A stretch of DNA of 64,000 bases from Pectinophora gossypiella (taxonomy: Eukaryota > Arthropoda > Insecta > Lepidoptera > Gelechiidae), in assembly GCF_024362695.1 (NCBI RefSeq), contig NC_065427.1, positions 1,426,001 to 1,490,000 of the forward strand, given 5' to 3'. Positions 33,901 to 41,350 of the stretch are shown piece after piece (the stretch's first letter is position 1; each line of letters starts with the position of its first letter). Both the position numbers and the translations under genes were made by a program. The notes under the pieces were generated by a model, which did not search any database, had not been told where the DNA came from, and saw nothing but the letters and a program-made list of their open reading frames with translations.

Positions 33901-34379
33901 TCATTTGAAACTTCCGAAATAAATGTTGAACAAGTAATACAACCAAAAATACTGTTCCAGAAATCGCACCGATTCACCACCAACAAATGTCTCCGATTCG
34001 CTCACTGAAGAAGAGCGAGTCGCCTACTAGCCTGAGCAAACGCACGGATAAGACCCCCACCACACCCGTGAGCTTGACACCTATCGATGAAACCAGGGCC
34101 TTGGACATGAAACAGGTCAACGGGGTCAACGGAGTCAATGGAGTCAACGGAATGAATAGCAACCAATTGACCCCCGAAACTCCTACCCAAGAACCCTTGA
34201 AGGAAAAGGAAGTAATAAAAAAATCAACTGAAGCGACTCAAGTCGCCCCAGGGGTTGTCGATACTACCGTTGTAAATGACCCGGCCAGTGGCGGCCTGTC
34301 TGCCTCTGAAGTCCTGGACAGGGCTCGTACGAGGTTTGACAAGTTCTGGGGTGGTAAGAAAGATGAAGACAATGTGTAG
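15820..34379 (+). CDS. Mdm1: Nuclear protein MDM1 homologue (13 exons, 5' end missing)
   Basis: MDM1 is a microtubule-binding protein of centrioles and cilia that restrains centriole duplication in vertebrates. Thirteen exons join in frame to 792 codons plus stop: 15820-15940, 16250-16371, 17290-17382, 18024-18174, 22089-22200, 24303-24672, 25617-25747, 26823-27031, 27156-27293, 28689-28861 (end uncertain), 31194-31455, 32580-32657 and 33961-34379. The family repeat (S/T)EYRxxFxW appears as SEYRSTYRW, TEYRNQFAW and SEYKKKFRPF. The segments RRKKYPGVAYKANEFF and WYREVLDLRKRAGEYK match conserved MDM1 blocks. The C-terminal half is basic, Ser/Pro-rich and probably disordered. The first exon with the ATG was not identified. 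In relatives only a few residues precede the first repeat, so a tiny exon upstream is expected. The introns are full of MITEs. Confidence 0.88.
16250..16371 (+). CDS. Mdm1: Mdm1 coding exon
   Basis: Acceptor CATCTGCAG, donor G|GTAGGA, phase 1 to 0. Contains MPRRKKYPGVAYKANEFF, a conserved MDM1 block. An M2 MITE begins at 16381, nine bases after the exon. Confidence 0.88.
16381..16805. mobile_element. Cluster of palindromic M2 MITEs in Mdm1 intron
   Basis: An intact copy at 16381-16527 has both arms (CACATCGAAGCAATTCATCT ... AGATGAATTGCTCCGATGTG). Remnants follow at about 16550-16655 and 16655-16800. A G-rich tract lies between them. Confidence 0.85.
16890..16970 (+). repeat. S1 SINE tail fragment
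   Basis: ATACCCCCTCCGGTTGATTG then GCCCAGCAGTGGGACGTATA, as in 21585-21655 and 62735-62810. Confidence 0.75.
17055..17190 (+). repeat. LINE/SINE 3' tail with (TTTC/TTC)n
   Basis: GCATTATGCTGAGGTGGAAC ... AATAAATATTTTTCTTTCTTC. A related tail ending in (TTTC)n is at 58500-58690. Family not named. Confidence 0.6.
17290..17382 (+). CDS. Mdm1: Mdm1 coding exon
   Basis: Acceptor TATTGGCAG, donor AAG|GTAAGA, phase 0 to 0. Polar and Arg-rich, SAQRNDNDRAGRRSKSEG. Confidence 0.82.
17430..17560 (+). repeat. SINE fragment (family S3)
   Basis: CTGAAGATTTGACAGGTCCGG ... CATTTCTCGGGAATGTG split by small changes. Other copies are at 18280-18345, 52600-52900, 54240-54365 and 61615-61700. Confidence 0.65.
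18024..18174 (+). CDS. Mdm1: Mdm1 coding exon
   Basis: Acceptor CATCACCAG, donor AAG|GTATGT, phase 0 to 1. Carries the second repeat STEYRNQFAWPKDTDA, then a basic KSISMGALKKAA segment. Confidence 0.88.
18841..19005 (+). mobile_element. SINE S2, fuller copy
   Basis: CGCCCTGAGCCGAGGTTCGCG ... CCGGGTGAGAGCCTTCAGCG ... GGCAAATCTACAATAAGCC, then an A-rich end. Confidence 0.7.
19006..20716. other. Mdm1 intron with decayed repeats
   Basis: Contains a trace of SINE S4 (19020-19100), a retroelement-like end with (AAAT)n at 20065-20110, and a repeat at 20195-20310 (GACGTCACAGTGTGC then TTTTGACGTTT) that recurs at 43800-43920 and 53745-53860. No exon. Confidence 0.5.
20725..21167. mobile_element. Second member of the foldback family, carrying a SINE
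   Basis: The ends are GTGTGATGGTCTGTCGCGG and the inverse of GTGTGATGCTCAATCGC. They are flanked by a perfect 8-bp duplication CAAAAGGG (20717-20724 and 21168-21175). Subterminal TACGTGGTACGTACAT and TTCAACTGAATTGGAGGTGG match the element at 1994-4315. The arms are short, and the interior is replaced by a SINE at 20790-21063. This independent copy fixes the family's ends and duplication length. Confidence 0.9.
20790..21063 (-). mobile_element. Chimeric tRNA/5S-rRNA-headed SINE
   Basis: Flanked by a 12-bp duplication ATAATATATAAT (20778-20789 and 21064-21075). Read on the minus strand it starts with an A-box-like GGTGGCGCAGCGG (21052-21040), then 5S-rRNA-like GTTAAGCAAC (21011-21002) and GGATGGGTGACC (20981-20970). 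The shared S1 core TGCTTCGGAAGGCACGTTAA follows, and the 3' end is GGTGATGATG. Confidence 0.85.
21400..21660 (+). mobile_element. SINE S1 body and tail
   Basis: GATCACTTTGTGAGACTGTCC, CTGATTGTCCGAAAAAGTAAG, CGTTAAGCCGTTGGTCTCGG and the ATACCCCCTCCGGTTGATTG tail in order. The tRNA-like head is missing. Confidence 0.8.
21845..22030 (-). repeat. Interspersed repeat R2
   Basis: On the minus strand it ends AATGCTACACCGACAAGAGCG and GTGGCTCTTAAATTAGTGAT. The same end is on the plus strand at 46285-46330, with a longer body from about 46000. Ends in a (GAT)n-like tail, so probably a retroposed SINE. Confidence 0.65.
22089..22200 (+). CDS. Mdm1: Mdm1 coding exon
   Basis: Acceptor GACTTTCCAG, donor AG|GTGAGT, phase 1 to 2. 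Contains HKPYIEDYLWNGQKPGVQR. Confidence 0.86.
22201..24302 (+). other. Mdm1 intron, 2.1 kb
   Basis: AT-rich. I see no repeat family shared with the rest of the window and no exon-like frame. Two overlapping open frames near 23710-23995 lie on opposite strands and lack splice or coding support. Confidence 0.6.
24303..24672 (+). CDS. Mdm1: Mdm1 coding exon, main conserved block
   Basis: Acceptor GAAATTTTGCAG, donor AAG|GTCTGC (weak at +3), phase 2 to 0. Contains FKSEYKKKFRPFSQYVYEASKG and, after a Gly/Glu-rich insert, GDSWYREVLDLRKRAGEYK, the best match to MDM1. If the donor is not used the frame stops at 24706. Confidence 0.9.
24673..25616 (+). other. Mdm1 intron
   Basis: AT-rich with a short (AACAAC/AAG)n patch at 25445-25500. 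Nothing else recognised. Confidence 0.55.
25617..25747 (+). CDS. Mdm1: Mdm1 coding exon
   Basis: Acceptor TTTTCAACAG, donor CACAA|GTAAGT, phase 0 to 2. Encodes YRGWGTELAPEHITQLYNKQ and then a Ser-rich WYQVSRRSSLSALSLAS. Confidence 0.87.
25748..26640 (+). other. Mdm1 intron
   Basis: No recognised repeat or coding stretch before the MITE at 26648. Confidence 0.5.
26648..26763. mobile_element. Palindromic MITE M2, shortened copy
   Basis: GTTAAACAGGCCATGTCAAA ... ATTGCTTCTATGTGGCC. It lies 60 bases before the next Mdm1 exon. Confidence 0.75.
26823..27031 (+). CDS. Mdm1: Mdm1 coding exon
   Basis: Acceptor TTTCTCCCAG, donor G|GTAATG, phase 2 to 1. Lys/Ser/His-rich (SPKKFRSFRSAPHQSIHAKL). Confidence 0.85.
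27156..27293 (+). CDS. Mdm1: Mdm1 coding exon
   Basis: Acceptor CATTGCAG, donor G|GTAACA, phase 1 to 1. Pro/Arg/Ala-rich low-complexity segment (RSPRRRPRSADPAPAPAH) with higher GC than its introns. Confidence 0.82.
27774..27938. mobile_element. Palindromic MITE M2, best copy
   Basis: Nearly perfect foldback: GGGGGGTTAAAATGGCCACA on one side and TGTGGCCATTTTAACCCCCC on the other. Arms of about 55 bp, continuing inward to AGCAATATTGC. Eight copies or remnants occur in the window. Confidence 0.9.
28438..28603. mobile_element. Palindromic MITE M2, diverged copy
   Basis: GTGACATTGTTGCAATTCAT ... TTGCTTTAATGTGGCC. It lies 85 bases before the next Mdm1 exon. Confidence 0.78.
28689..28861 (+). CDS. 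Mdm1: Mdm1 coding exon, 3' border uncertain
   Basis: Acceptor TTTCTTGTAG. Gly/Ser/Arg-rich (LSRGGSSRVRSTTRGGRSPS). To enter the next exon in phase 0 the donor should be AAA|GTGGGG at 28861. A second GT at 28878 gives phase 1, which does not fit. Without splicing the frame stops at 28915, so a short isoform is possible. Confidence 0.68.
28920..30370 (+). other. Mdm1 intron
   Basis: Mostly AT-rich. A small frame at 29151-29366 has no support. No clear repeat family except inverted CGGCTAGCTATTTTGTAAT-like bits around 29640-29950. Confidence 0.45.
30376..30898. mobile_element. MITE-like element M1 with terminal inverted repeats
   Basis: The ends CGATTCCTTCAGACACC and GGTGTCTGCAGGAATCG are inverted. 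Inside, GTCATTTTCTTATCCACCG occurs in both orientations. Related to 9763-10146. Confidence 0.78.
31194..31455 (+). CDS. Mdm1: Mdm1 coding exon
   Basis: Acceptor CATAATCAG, donor G|GTGAGT, phase 0 to 1. Contains KRPQFFTSTKLNIEPKL and repeated Pro-directed sites (VKSPPEPTRVKSPEQ). Confidence 0.83.
31456..32579 (+). other. Mdm1 intron
   Basis: AT-rich, no recognised element. Confidence 0.5.
32580..32657 (+). CDS. Mdm1: Mdm1 coding exon
   Basis: Acceptor CATATTTCAG, donor CAG|GTACGA, phase 1 to 1. DESVKRPSSEFKGGSVADDG. Confidence 0.82.
32658..33960 (+). other. Last Mdm1 intron
   Basis: AT-rich with a short (GT)n at 32928-32942. Nothing else recognised. Confidence 0.5.
33961..34379 (+). CDS. 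Mdm1: Mdm1 last coding exon
   Basis: Acceptor ACTGTTCCAG, phase 1, stop TAG 34377-34379. Thr/Pro-rich, with a tandem Val-Asn-Gly run (VNGVNGVNGVNGMN) and the conserved-looking C-terminus SEVLDRARTRFDKFWGGKK. AATAAA signals follow at 34563 and 34633. Confidence 0.88.
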
Positions 34380-35460
34380 GACTTAACATGTTACAAAAAT
34401 TTCAAACGTGAATCGTGACATTTGAACTAGATACCAATATTGTTTCACTGCCTTAAATTTATATCACGAAATGATACTATTTAATTGCAATGTCAATTTT
34501 ACTATCTTCTGCACTGTTTTTACCATTCGTGATATAAGGAATCAATATTTAGAGCTTCACAAAATAAAACTACTTACTACGTTCAAAATGTCACTATTCA
34601 CGAATGGAAAGTCAAGAATCAATGTAGGAAAAAATAAATGCAGTGTAAAACTGATATAAAAAAGAAAAAAAGCTTCGCTTTATAACGACGACTGTAATAT
34701 GTATTTATTAATTTAATATTTTATCATAATGATCACTGTCTATATAATAGGAGTGTGGTGGCTTGTGATAGTAGTATCGATCAGTGATGAATCGTAGGTT
34801 ACTATTAATAATAACTAATTCAATTTATTGGTTAAAAGTATATTTATAAATACGTGGGGAAAATTTAAATCTCGATATAAATAGTTCACCTTGTATAAGT
34901 TTTTGAATATTCCTTTGTAAGTTTAAAATCTCGAAGGTTATTAGCTGACATTCCTGAAGACTTCAAAATAGCTGTGACGTAGATCCAACCGACCGTCTAT
35001 TCATAGTTCTGAATCATTTTATTTTATTATACTAAGAAAAATGATGGAACGATTACAAAAGATATTACCAGTTCTGTATTAAATTATATATTTATTGTTG
35101 TAATTATGTCTTATAATATGTTTTACTATTATTTACTTGTCGTGTACTTATGCTTTTTATGCAAATCGAAATTCAAATAATTTAAGGAACGTAAGTTACT
35201 TACTATGGCTATTTTTTTTTAAAGAATACTGCGACCCATTCTGAAACTAAATTATCACTCTGAAATTTCAATATTTTGTTACATCTTATGTAATGCTATC
35301 AATCAAATACGTATGAAATTAACAAAAAGCAATGTATACACAACATAATATGTGCCGTCCAACGTAGTATTTTTGGCAAAACTTATATTTTTCAAGTAAA
35401 TATTTTAGCTATAGTTGTATTAATTGATACGCTCTCAATTTTCGAACGTTCCTAATTTCA
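34380..35460 (+). other. Mdm1 3' region and intergenic spacer
   Basis: Probable 3' untranslated region to about 34650-34700 (two AATAAA), then AT-rich sequence without features. Confidence 0.5.
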
Positions 35461-35469
35461 GCCTATCAA

Positions 35470-35530
35470 GGATTCGTTTTTGGCGGGAATTATACAATCT
35501 GCGGCTTTTCGGCGGGAAACGGGAACGGGA
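35470..35530 (+). promoter_or_regulatory. Promoter-like region with paired E2F-type sites
   Basis: TTTTTGGCGGGAA (35477-35489) and TTTTCGGCGGGAAA (35506-35519) fit the E2F consensus in the same orientation, followed by GGGACAGTTGC. They sit about 430 bases before the ZAD gene ATG, the nearest gene on this strand. Function is inferred from motifs only. Confidence 0.5.
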
Positions 35531-35699
35531 CAGTTGCTTTCTTCATTGAGTAATCTAAATAATTAATACGAAGTGGTGTTTTGTGGTTAATGATCGCATT
35601 AAGTTAGTCGGAAGACATTCGCGAGTGTTATTATATTGGAGTATTCAATAAACAAAGTGTATCTGCCTATTTTCGCTTCGTGCTGGGAAGCCGCTTCAT

Positions 35700-35764
35700 A
35701 ACTCAAAAGTTTATGCGGACTTTTGAGTTAATTCGTTTGGGGTTCGGAGTAGGAGTCTACTCCG
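35700..35764 (+). other. Two tandem perfect hairpins upstream of the ZAD gene
   Basis: The first stem is AACTCAAAAGT / ACTTTTGAGTT (11 bp, loop 8) at 35700-35729. The second is CGGAGTAG / CTACTCCG (8 bp, loop GAGT) at 35745-35764. They may be part of a 5' untranslated region or of a repeat. Confidence 0.6.
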
Positions 35765-35950
35765 AGGGTGGGGGCTTAGGTTTCATCATCATCACCTTTC
35801 ATCATTTCATTAATCATCAAGAAAAAAAAAATACGTCAGACATGGCTGTATGGGCATAGTTCCCTTTGCCTTACCCTTCGGGGAAAACCAAAACAAAAAA
35901 AAATAAATATACAATCTGCTGTAAAGTTGCTAAACTTGTGAATAAATATC

Positions 35951-36607
35951 ATGGATATAATCAGAAAAGTTTGTCGTTTATGTCTATCTGAGACTGATTT
36001 TAGCATCTCGTTACACAGCACCTATTGCCGTAAAACGAATATGATTGACAAAATTCTCGTTTGCTTGAAAATTGTCATCGAAGAAACGGACACCACAAAC
36101 ATTATTTGCTACAGATGTGCTAATAGCGTGGAAAAGTATTACGATTTTATAGCATTTGTGAAGAAATGTCAAGTCCGATGTAACGGGAATAATGACTATG
36201 AACATCGCCCAAGAGGTTTCGAATCTCCCATGAACCATCTGAACCGCCGAGTGACGTCTTACGTTCGCGAACAGGTATTTGACGCTGACTATACATTTTC
36301 TTTCTTGGAAATGCCCGAGGATAAAAAAGAGCCTGTGTCGAGTCCATTCTTTTCCTACTTTTCTCCGCCGCAAAAGCAATCGAATGAGCCTTTATGGAAG
36401 ACGCCGAGGCCAGCACAAGACGTAAAGAAAGAAGATTACAAAATGCCTTATAAGACAAAATCGCGTCAGCACTCTAGGGACTTTTTCGACTCACAGTCTC
36501 AGGAGGCAGACGAACCTGAACCGAAGTCTTTAGATTGGAAGCTAACTCCAGACGACAATATTATAAAAAGAGTACGGGACAAATGTTTCGGTCGGTCAGA
36601 TTTTTAA
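35951..36607 (+). CDS. ZAD-domain protein without visible zinc fingers
   Basis: A 218-residue single-exon frame. Residues 7-75 form a ZAD (zinc-finger-associated domain): C8-x2-C11 (VCRLC) and C53-x2-C56 (ICYRC) coordinate one zinc and the rest forms a dimerising helix (SVEKYYDFIAFVKKCQ). ZADs are insect-expanded and usually sit at the N-terminus of C2H2 transcription factors that act in the nucleus. Here no C2H2 finger follows. The remainder is acidic/basic and polar (PEDKKEPVSSPFFSYFSPPQ) and ends FGRSDF. The ATG is the first in frame, preceded by AATAAATATC. AATAAA for polyadenylation at 36911. It may be a dimerising partner, or fingers may be lost. The target is unknown. Confidence 0.85.
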   Translation: MDIIRKVCRLCLSETDFSISLHSTYCRKTNMIDKILVCLKIVIEETDTTNIICYRCANSVEKYYDFIAFVKKCQVRCNGNNDYEHRPRGFESPMNHLNRRVTSYVREQVFDADYTFSFLEMPEDKKEPVSSPFFSYFSPPQKQSNEPLWKTPRPAQDVKKEDYKMPYKTKSRQHSRDFFDSQSQEADEPEPKSLDWKLTPDDNIIKRVRDKCFGRSDF

Positions 36608-37900
36608 TTATCTTCATCAAAAACTCGTCGGAACTAAGAAACACATATCTTTCCCACTCGCACACACTGTAGAGTGAAAACAGTAAGATTATTTCTTAGA
36701 TTCCTCGGCGATTATCTTTTAGTAAAACCAGATTGCATTCCTATAAATGTATTCTAGTTTATTCGTTAAGTTTTACATGTTAATTTATTGTAAGTTTTGT
36801 TTTTCAGATGATTTATTGATGTAATTAATTATAATGATGAGTATTTTTATTTATGATTCGTGTATTTTCTATGGATGACCATAGAAACAGGGTACGTTAT
36901 AGTAGGTTCTAATAAATTCAATGTTTTAGAATACCCAACTTATGTTGCTCATTATTATAAAGTACTGAAACTAAACTGTCGCTATATATATGTATGGGGT
37001 AATATTAATTAAAATTAATTAGCATCTTTTGTAAGCAACATATTCAATGATTACAAGTTTTCGTTCAAAAACTCGGTCCATGTAATATCCTTCCATCTTC
37101 TACAATAAGTTTTGTTTCGTCCTGAAAAATCTGTACAACATCGTTATCTTTTGTAAGGCTTTTAGTATTCAATAAAAATGTATTTAAAGTGGATTGTAGA
37201 ACTACTACCAACTTAAGGTGTAAACAATGTTCTGATAATCAGGAATTTAGGTTATTTTTCGTCTTAACTAAATTGTTGGCAACATAACAGTGACTATGCC
37301 AAAGGTAAAAATGGCGATTCGCAGTAATTATAATAGAGTACTTGTAAATGTGCGATTAATACTCTCTTCCATTTTTTTTCCTTCAAACTCGAGGCATGGT
37401 CCCTGTAAATGTATTTAATTTTTAGATATATTCGAATTAAATAACCAAAAGTGAGACAGCATTAGTTCCTATTTCTTTTTCCCGCGCACAAATTTTAACT
37501 GTTCTAAAATAACGAGCCCTGCCCTACTGCATTTGTGAGGCAGCATTTTAAGGACTTCATAAGAACCTTGCAGTCTTGCCTCTACCAAAAAACCAGTTGT
37601 TGTTTTTATTTTTCCCATACAAAGTATCATTATGATGTTTAAATATTGTCCTATATATGAAATGGTTTAGAGATCCCTGTACAATGCGGCCTCAGAATGC
37701 AGACACTAATTTTAGTCCCAATAGCTGGTATACTATAGCTTTGCTACGGGTTTATAATAGCGTGTGTTTCAGTTGTTAACATCGAAATGGACACCTAAAT
37801 AAAACTGTGAAAACCATTCCCTCGTTTTACTTACCTTTTATAATCGCACTCGTAACTTGTACTTTAATTACGTTTCAATCAGCGTTTATTGCTATCGGCC
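36608..37900 (+). other. Intergenic spacer after the ZAD gene
   Basis: AT-rich. Contains the probable polyadenylation signal of the ZAD gene, no other feature. Confidence 0.5.
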
Positions 37901-37904
37901 CACT

Positions 37905-38045
37905 AGGGTCGATTAGCTCTTTCAAATATATATATCCGGGATATCCTGAGCCAAACTTGGCGCCCAACTGGGCACCCTCGGGCTTATCATTTTAATTTCT
38001 TGTACCAGGAGAGCCCTCAGCGTTTCCCATTAGTTCGGCCAAGCT
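37905..38045 (+). repeat. SINE S2, decayed copy
   Basis: CCTGAGCCAAACTTGGCGCC ... GTACCAGGAGAGCCCTCAGCG. Confidence 0.6.
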
Positions 38046-38059
38046 ACGTAATATAAAGA

Positions 38060-38200
38060 AAAAAATAAATTTTCAAGACTTAAATAAGTAAATAGTCTGA
38101 AAAATTGTCTAATTAGGTTTTACATTAAGTGACGTCAAAAAAAATAATTAGACAAATTTTCAGACTATTTACTTATTTAAGTCTTGAAAATGTATTTTTT
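38060..38200. repeat. Long near-perfect hairpin
   Basis: Arms 38070-38115 and 38145-38190 pair over 46 bases with a single mismatch, around a 29-base loop. Pairing extends a few bases further out. AT-rich, without terminal motifs of the MITE families seen here. Confidence 0.85.
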
Positions 38201-39180
38201 CTAGAAATGAACTTGCGACATATTAGTAAAAAAAGTAAAGTGTTTATTTTCTTTAAAAACTTTAGCAAAATGACAGGATGCCGGAAGCATCGCACTTCTT
38301 TATAGAATAGCTTTAATACATAAAAACAAACAGAGCAAAGTAAGAACAATAATAAAAACAAAAACAACCAAATAAAAGGTGTGTGTGTGAATGCATGGGT
38401 GTGTGTGTGTGAATGCATGTGTGTGAGGGTGTGTGTGTAAGTTCGAAAGATAAGAAGTACATAAAATGAAACAAAATGTACGAACAGTTAATTCATGGCT
38501 TTATTTCGTATTTATCAATTCATACACATATAATTCTAGAGAAAAATACTCCCTCGCTCACTCTAGACACTTTTTATTTATAAATCACATTTAACATGTT
38601 AAACGCTAGGATCATTTAAATAGTTTCGCAGTACAGTTTATGGCAGGCTACACAAGGTAATAGAACGATACGATTGAAATAATACAAGCATGTAAGTTGT
38701 GGAGATGGACTTTGGCTAAGGTCTGAACGGGAATTTTATACTGTGACTTCTATTATTATGTAATTTCAAGCTGCGTTCCTCAAAAAAATATAGATGGCGC
38801 TGTACAGATTTAAAGTGATATTTACCCATTTTTTCATTGCTCGGGCACATAATTATTCAAAAATACATTGTAATGCAGAGGCGTACATAAAAATAATTGT
38901 TACTATATTTTATATTTGGATATGACATGAGATATGTATAGAATTATGTGCTTCTCTTTATTTTGATCAGAATAATAATGGGTGGAAGATGTGTTGTGCC
39001 TGGGTGTAATAACAAGGGTCATCATTTATCCTGAGTGCGTTAGCAGACCGGTGGGACTACCCGCTGCTGAGGCGCTGGATGCAGCTGCACGCTGCTGTGC
39101 CAAGGGTCACGCGTGTGTATTAGCTTAAGTTGTATAAGTTGTAACTAACATTAGCATATAATTTGTTTGTTACTAACATA
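38201..39180. other. Gene-free stretch with a GT microsatellite
   Basis: (GT)n with interruptions at 38380-38440. The rest is AT-rich without recognised features. Confidence 0.55.
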
Positions 39181-39182
39181 CC

Positions 39183-39300
39183 GGGTGTTAGTGACATCGT
39201 AACGAATACTGAAAGGGATGATTCAGACCATGATTCTGAGTTAATATCTAGTGGAATTTTCCGTCGCAAAATTCATGAAATTTTGAGTTTTGTTTTTAAT
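39183..39300 (+). repeat. MITE M3 fragment
   Basis: GGTGTTAGTGACATCGTAACG ... GTGGAATTTTCCGTCGC, one arm of the foldback seen whole at 45454-45680. Confidence 0.65.
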
Positions 39301-39393
39301 TATTTTCAATTCCATATTGTGCTTTTAGCTGCATAGAACCCAAATTTCAATAAAAAAAACAATAATGACAAATTATCGAAAATTTTCGATGTA

Positions 39394-39570
39394 ATGGAGA
39401 CAACAGCTGCTCGAACGGGTCAACGGCCACACGCACCGCGCCGCGCGCCCCGCTCCGCACGCCCCGCTCCGCGCGCCCCGCGCCGCACGCCGGCGGCGCG
39501 GCGGCGGCGCGGCCTACAAAGTAGGCACTACGAACCGATCCTATTTCTTTCTCTGTCTATCGTAAATTAT
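39394..39570 (+). repeat. GC-rich tandem repeat inside a triplicated fragment
   Basis: Short units like GCGCCCCGCTCCGCAC repeat at 39436-39520, then AAGTAGGCACTACGAACCGA and CTATTTCTTTCTCTGTC. The flanking part recurs at 40590-40650 and 40855-40925 without the GC expansion. The open frame across it is low complexity. Confidence 0.65.
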
Positions 39571-39599
39571 AAATTTATTTTATTCTTATTCTTAAATGG

Positions 39600-39735
39600 A
39601 CGGATAATCAACAGGCATAAAATTTATGGAATACACGTCAATTTTAAGCAGAAATCTAAAACAACCGACAGAATTAAGTTACCAGCGAGATACCTTTTTG
39701 ATTCGACCGGGTTATTCATTCATTTACTCATAGGA
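39600..39735 (+). repeat. MITE M1 fragment
   Basis: CAACAGGCATAAAATTTATGG ... CCGGGTTATTCATTCATT, as in 9763-10146. Confidence 0.65.
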
Positions 39736-40297
39736 ATCAGGGCCATTATCTACCTAAAACAGTTGAAACAGTAAATAATTGTATTCTTTGTTGTCATTAG
39801 AATAACTAACAACCAACTAACACAACCACCACAGATTAGGTAATTAGTTACCTACTATGTCAACCATCCACCAACTTAGTATGTAAGTACCTACGCAAAA
39901 CCTCGCTACACAAAAATCGAAAATAAATAAATCTTTTAGATCAATACCCATTATTGTTACAAAGCAAGACCTATCGGTACTATCGCTAGTATCGATCTAA
40001 ATGTACTATCACTACTTTCGATAGTTTAGACAATTTTCAAGTTCAACAATTGATAATCTACCTATCGATAGTTCGGCAACTCCGCCGCGTAGGCAATGTC
40101 GGCATGTTCAAAGAAAAAAATTGTCCGAGTGGAGTGATCTTATTTTTCTTGTTACATGTTGGTACCGTACCGAGGTACTAAGTACTAAGTTATTCGTAGT
40201 TTTAAATCTCATTGTTAAATCATCAGTAAAGAACTAATTAAACCTATCCTGTTCTGTGTACAATATTCATGTAACGGCTACGTGCTTACATAAGTAC

Positions 40298-40492
40298 CTA
40301 GTAGACGGGAGCAACGACTTAACGTACCTTCCGAAGCACGGATCATTTTACTTTCGGACAATCAGGTGATCAGCCTGTAACGTCCCAACCAAAGGCCTTA
40401 TAAACAGATTTTTGTGATATGTCCCCACCGGAATACGAACCCGGACCCTCCGCATCCCATCGCTCAACCACTGGACCACATAGGCCAAGAAG
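40298..40492 (-). mobile_element. tRNA-derived SINE S1, reverse orientation
   Basis: CCGAAGCACGGATCATTTTAC ... ATACGAACCCGGACCCTCCG and TGGACCACATAGGCC, giving B and A boxes on the minus strand. Confidence 0.82.
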
Positions 40493-40959
40493 GTTCTAAG
40501 ACATAATTAAAGGATCCTGGGACGCAAGACCTCCGAGTTAGGGCTTGTTTGATCTGTCTTGATGGATACTCGGACGTGAATAGCCTCACGGATCAAGGGC
40601 AACGCGCGCCAATAAAGTAGGCATTACGAACAGATACTAGGTATTTCTTTGAGTTGATAGGTATCAAGTGAAGTTTCCTGTCGCCAAATTCATAAAAATA
40701 ATAGATTTTTTTCAGTCCCATATTGTGTTTTAAGCTGCATAGAACGCACATTTAAAATAAACAAATAAAAATTACTAATTATTAAATTTTATCAATGTCA
40801 TCAATAATAATAATAACGTATCTACAACTTCAGCTATGCGCAGGTGAATAGCCGGCGCACGGGTCAAGGGCAACGCTCGCCAATAAAGTAGGCATACGAA
40901 CAGATACTATTTCTTTCTCTGTCACTTGCACCATAAACATACTTCTCTCTCTCTCTCTA

Positions 40960-41350
40960 GTCGTCGGCTCGACGCGGCCGCGGCCGGTACGTCGTCGGCG
41001 CCCTTAGTCGGCGCCTTTGATGCTTTGCGCTAACGCCGCCGCGCGCTTCCGCTCAGTCGAATACTAAGCTTGACCGAATCGCGTGATGTTTTTCGAGGAT
41101 ATTTTTTTCGTGTTTGTGAGTGTTTGTTTCATTCTGTAAATGAGTAGTGTCGACTATGATGATAGATCATAGACCATTTACTGCGCAAAAGTATGGAAGA
41201 TTGTTGATGTTTATTAAAGAGCAAGGTGTTGTTTGTGAGTGCGTGTGATACCTACCTACCGCGGAGGAAACGCGATGTTGCATACCTACGTGACGTGACA
41301 TGTTCTAGGGTACCTACCTAGGTACTTCATCCGAAGGAATAACAATTAAG
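40960..41350 (+). promoter_or_regulatory. CpG-rich promoter with a putative non-coding first exon
   Basis: A GC-rich block (40970-41055; GACGCGGCCGCGGCCGGTAC) ends in the insect initiator-like GCTCAGTCG (41051-41059). About 290 bases later is a strong donor AAG|GTAAGG at 41350. Three short upstream-type frames lie between. This looks like a start site and 5' untranslated exon of a plus-strand gene whose next exon I cannot place. A non-coding RNA is the alternative. Confidence 0.5.

Noticed and set aside
39394..39774. Arg/Pro-rich frame starting METTAARTG
   Set aside because: It spans a GC tandem repeat and then a MITE fragment. Repeat-derived.
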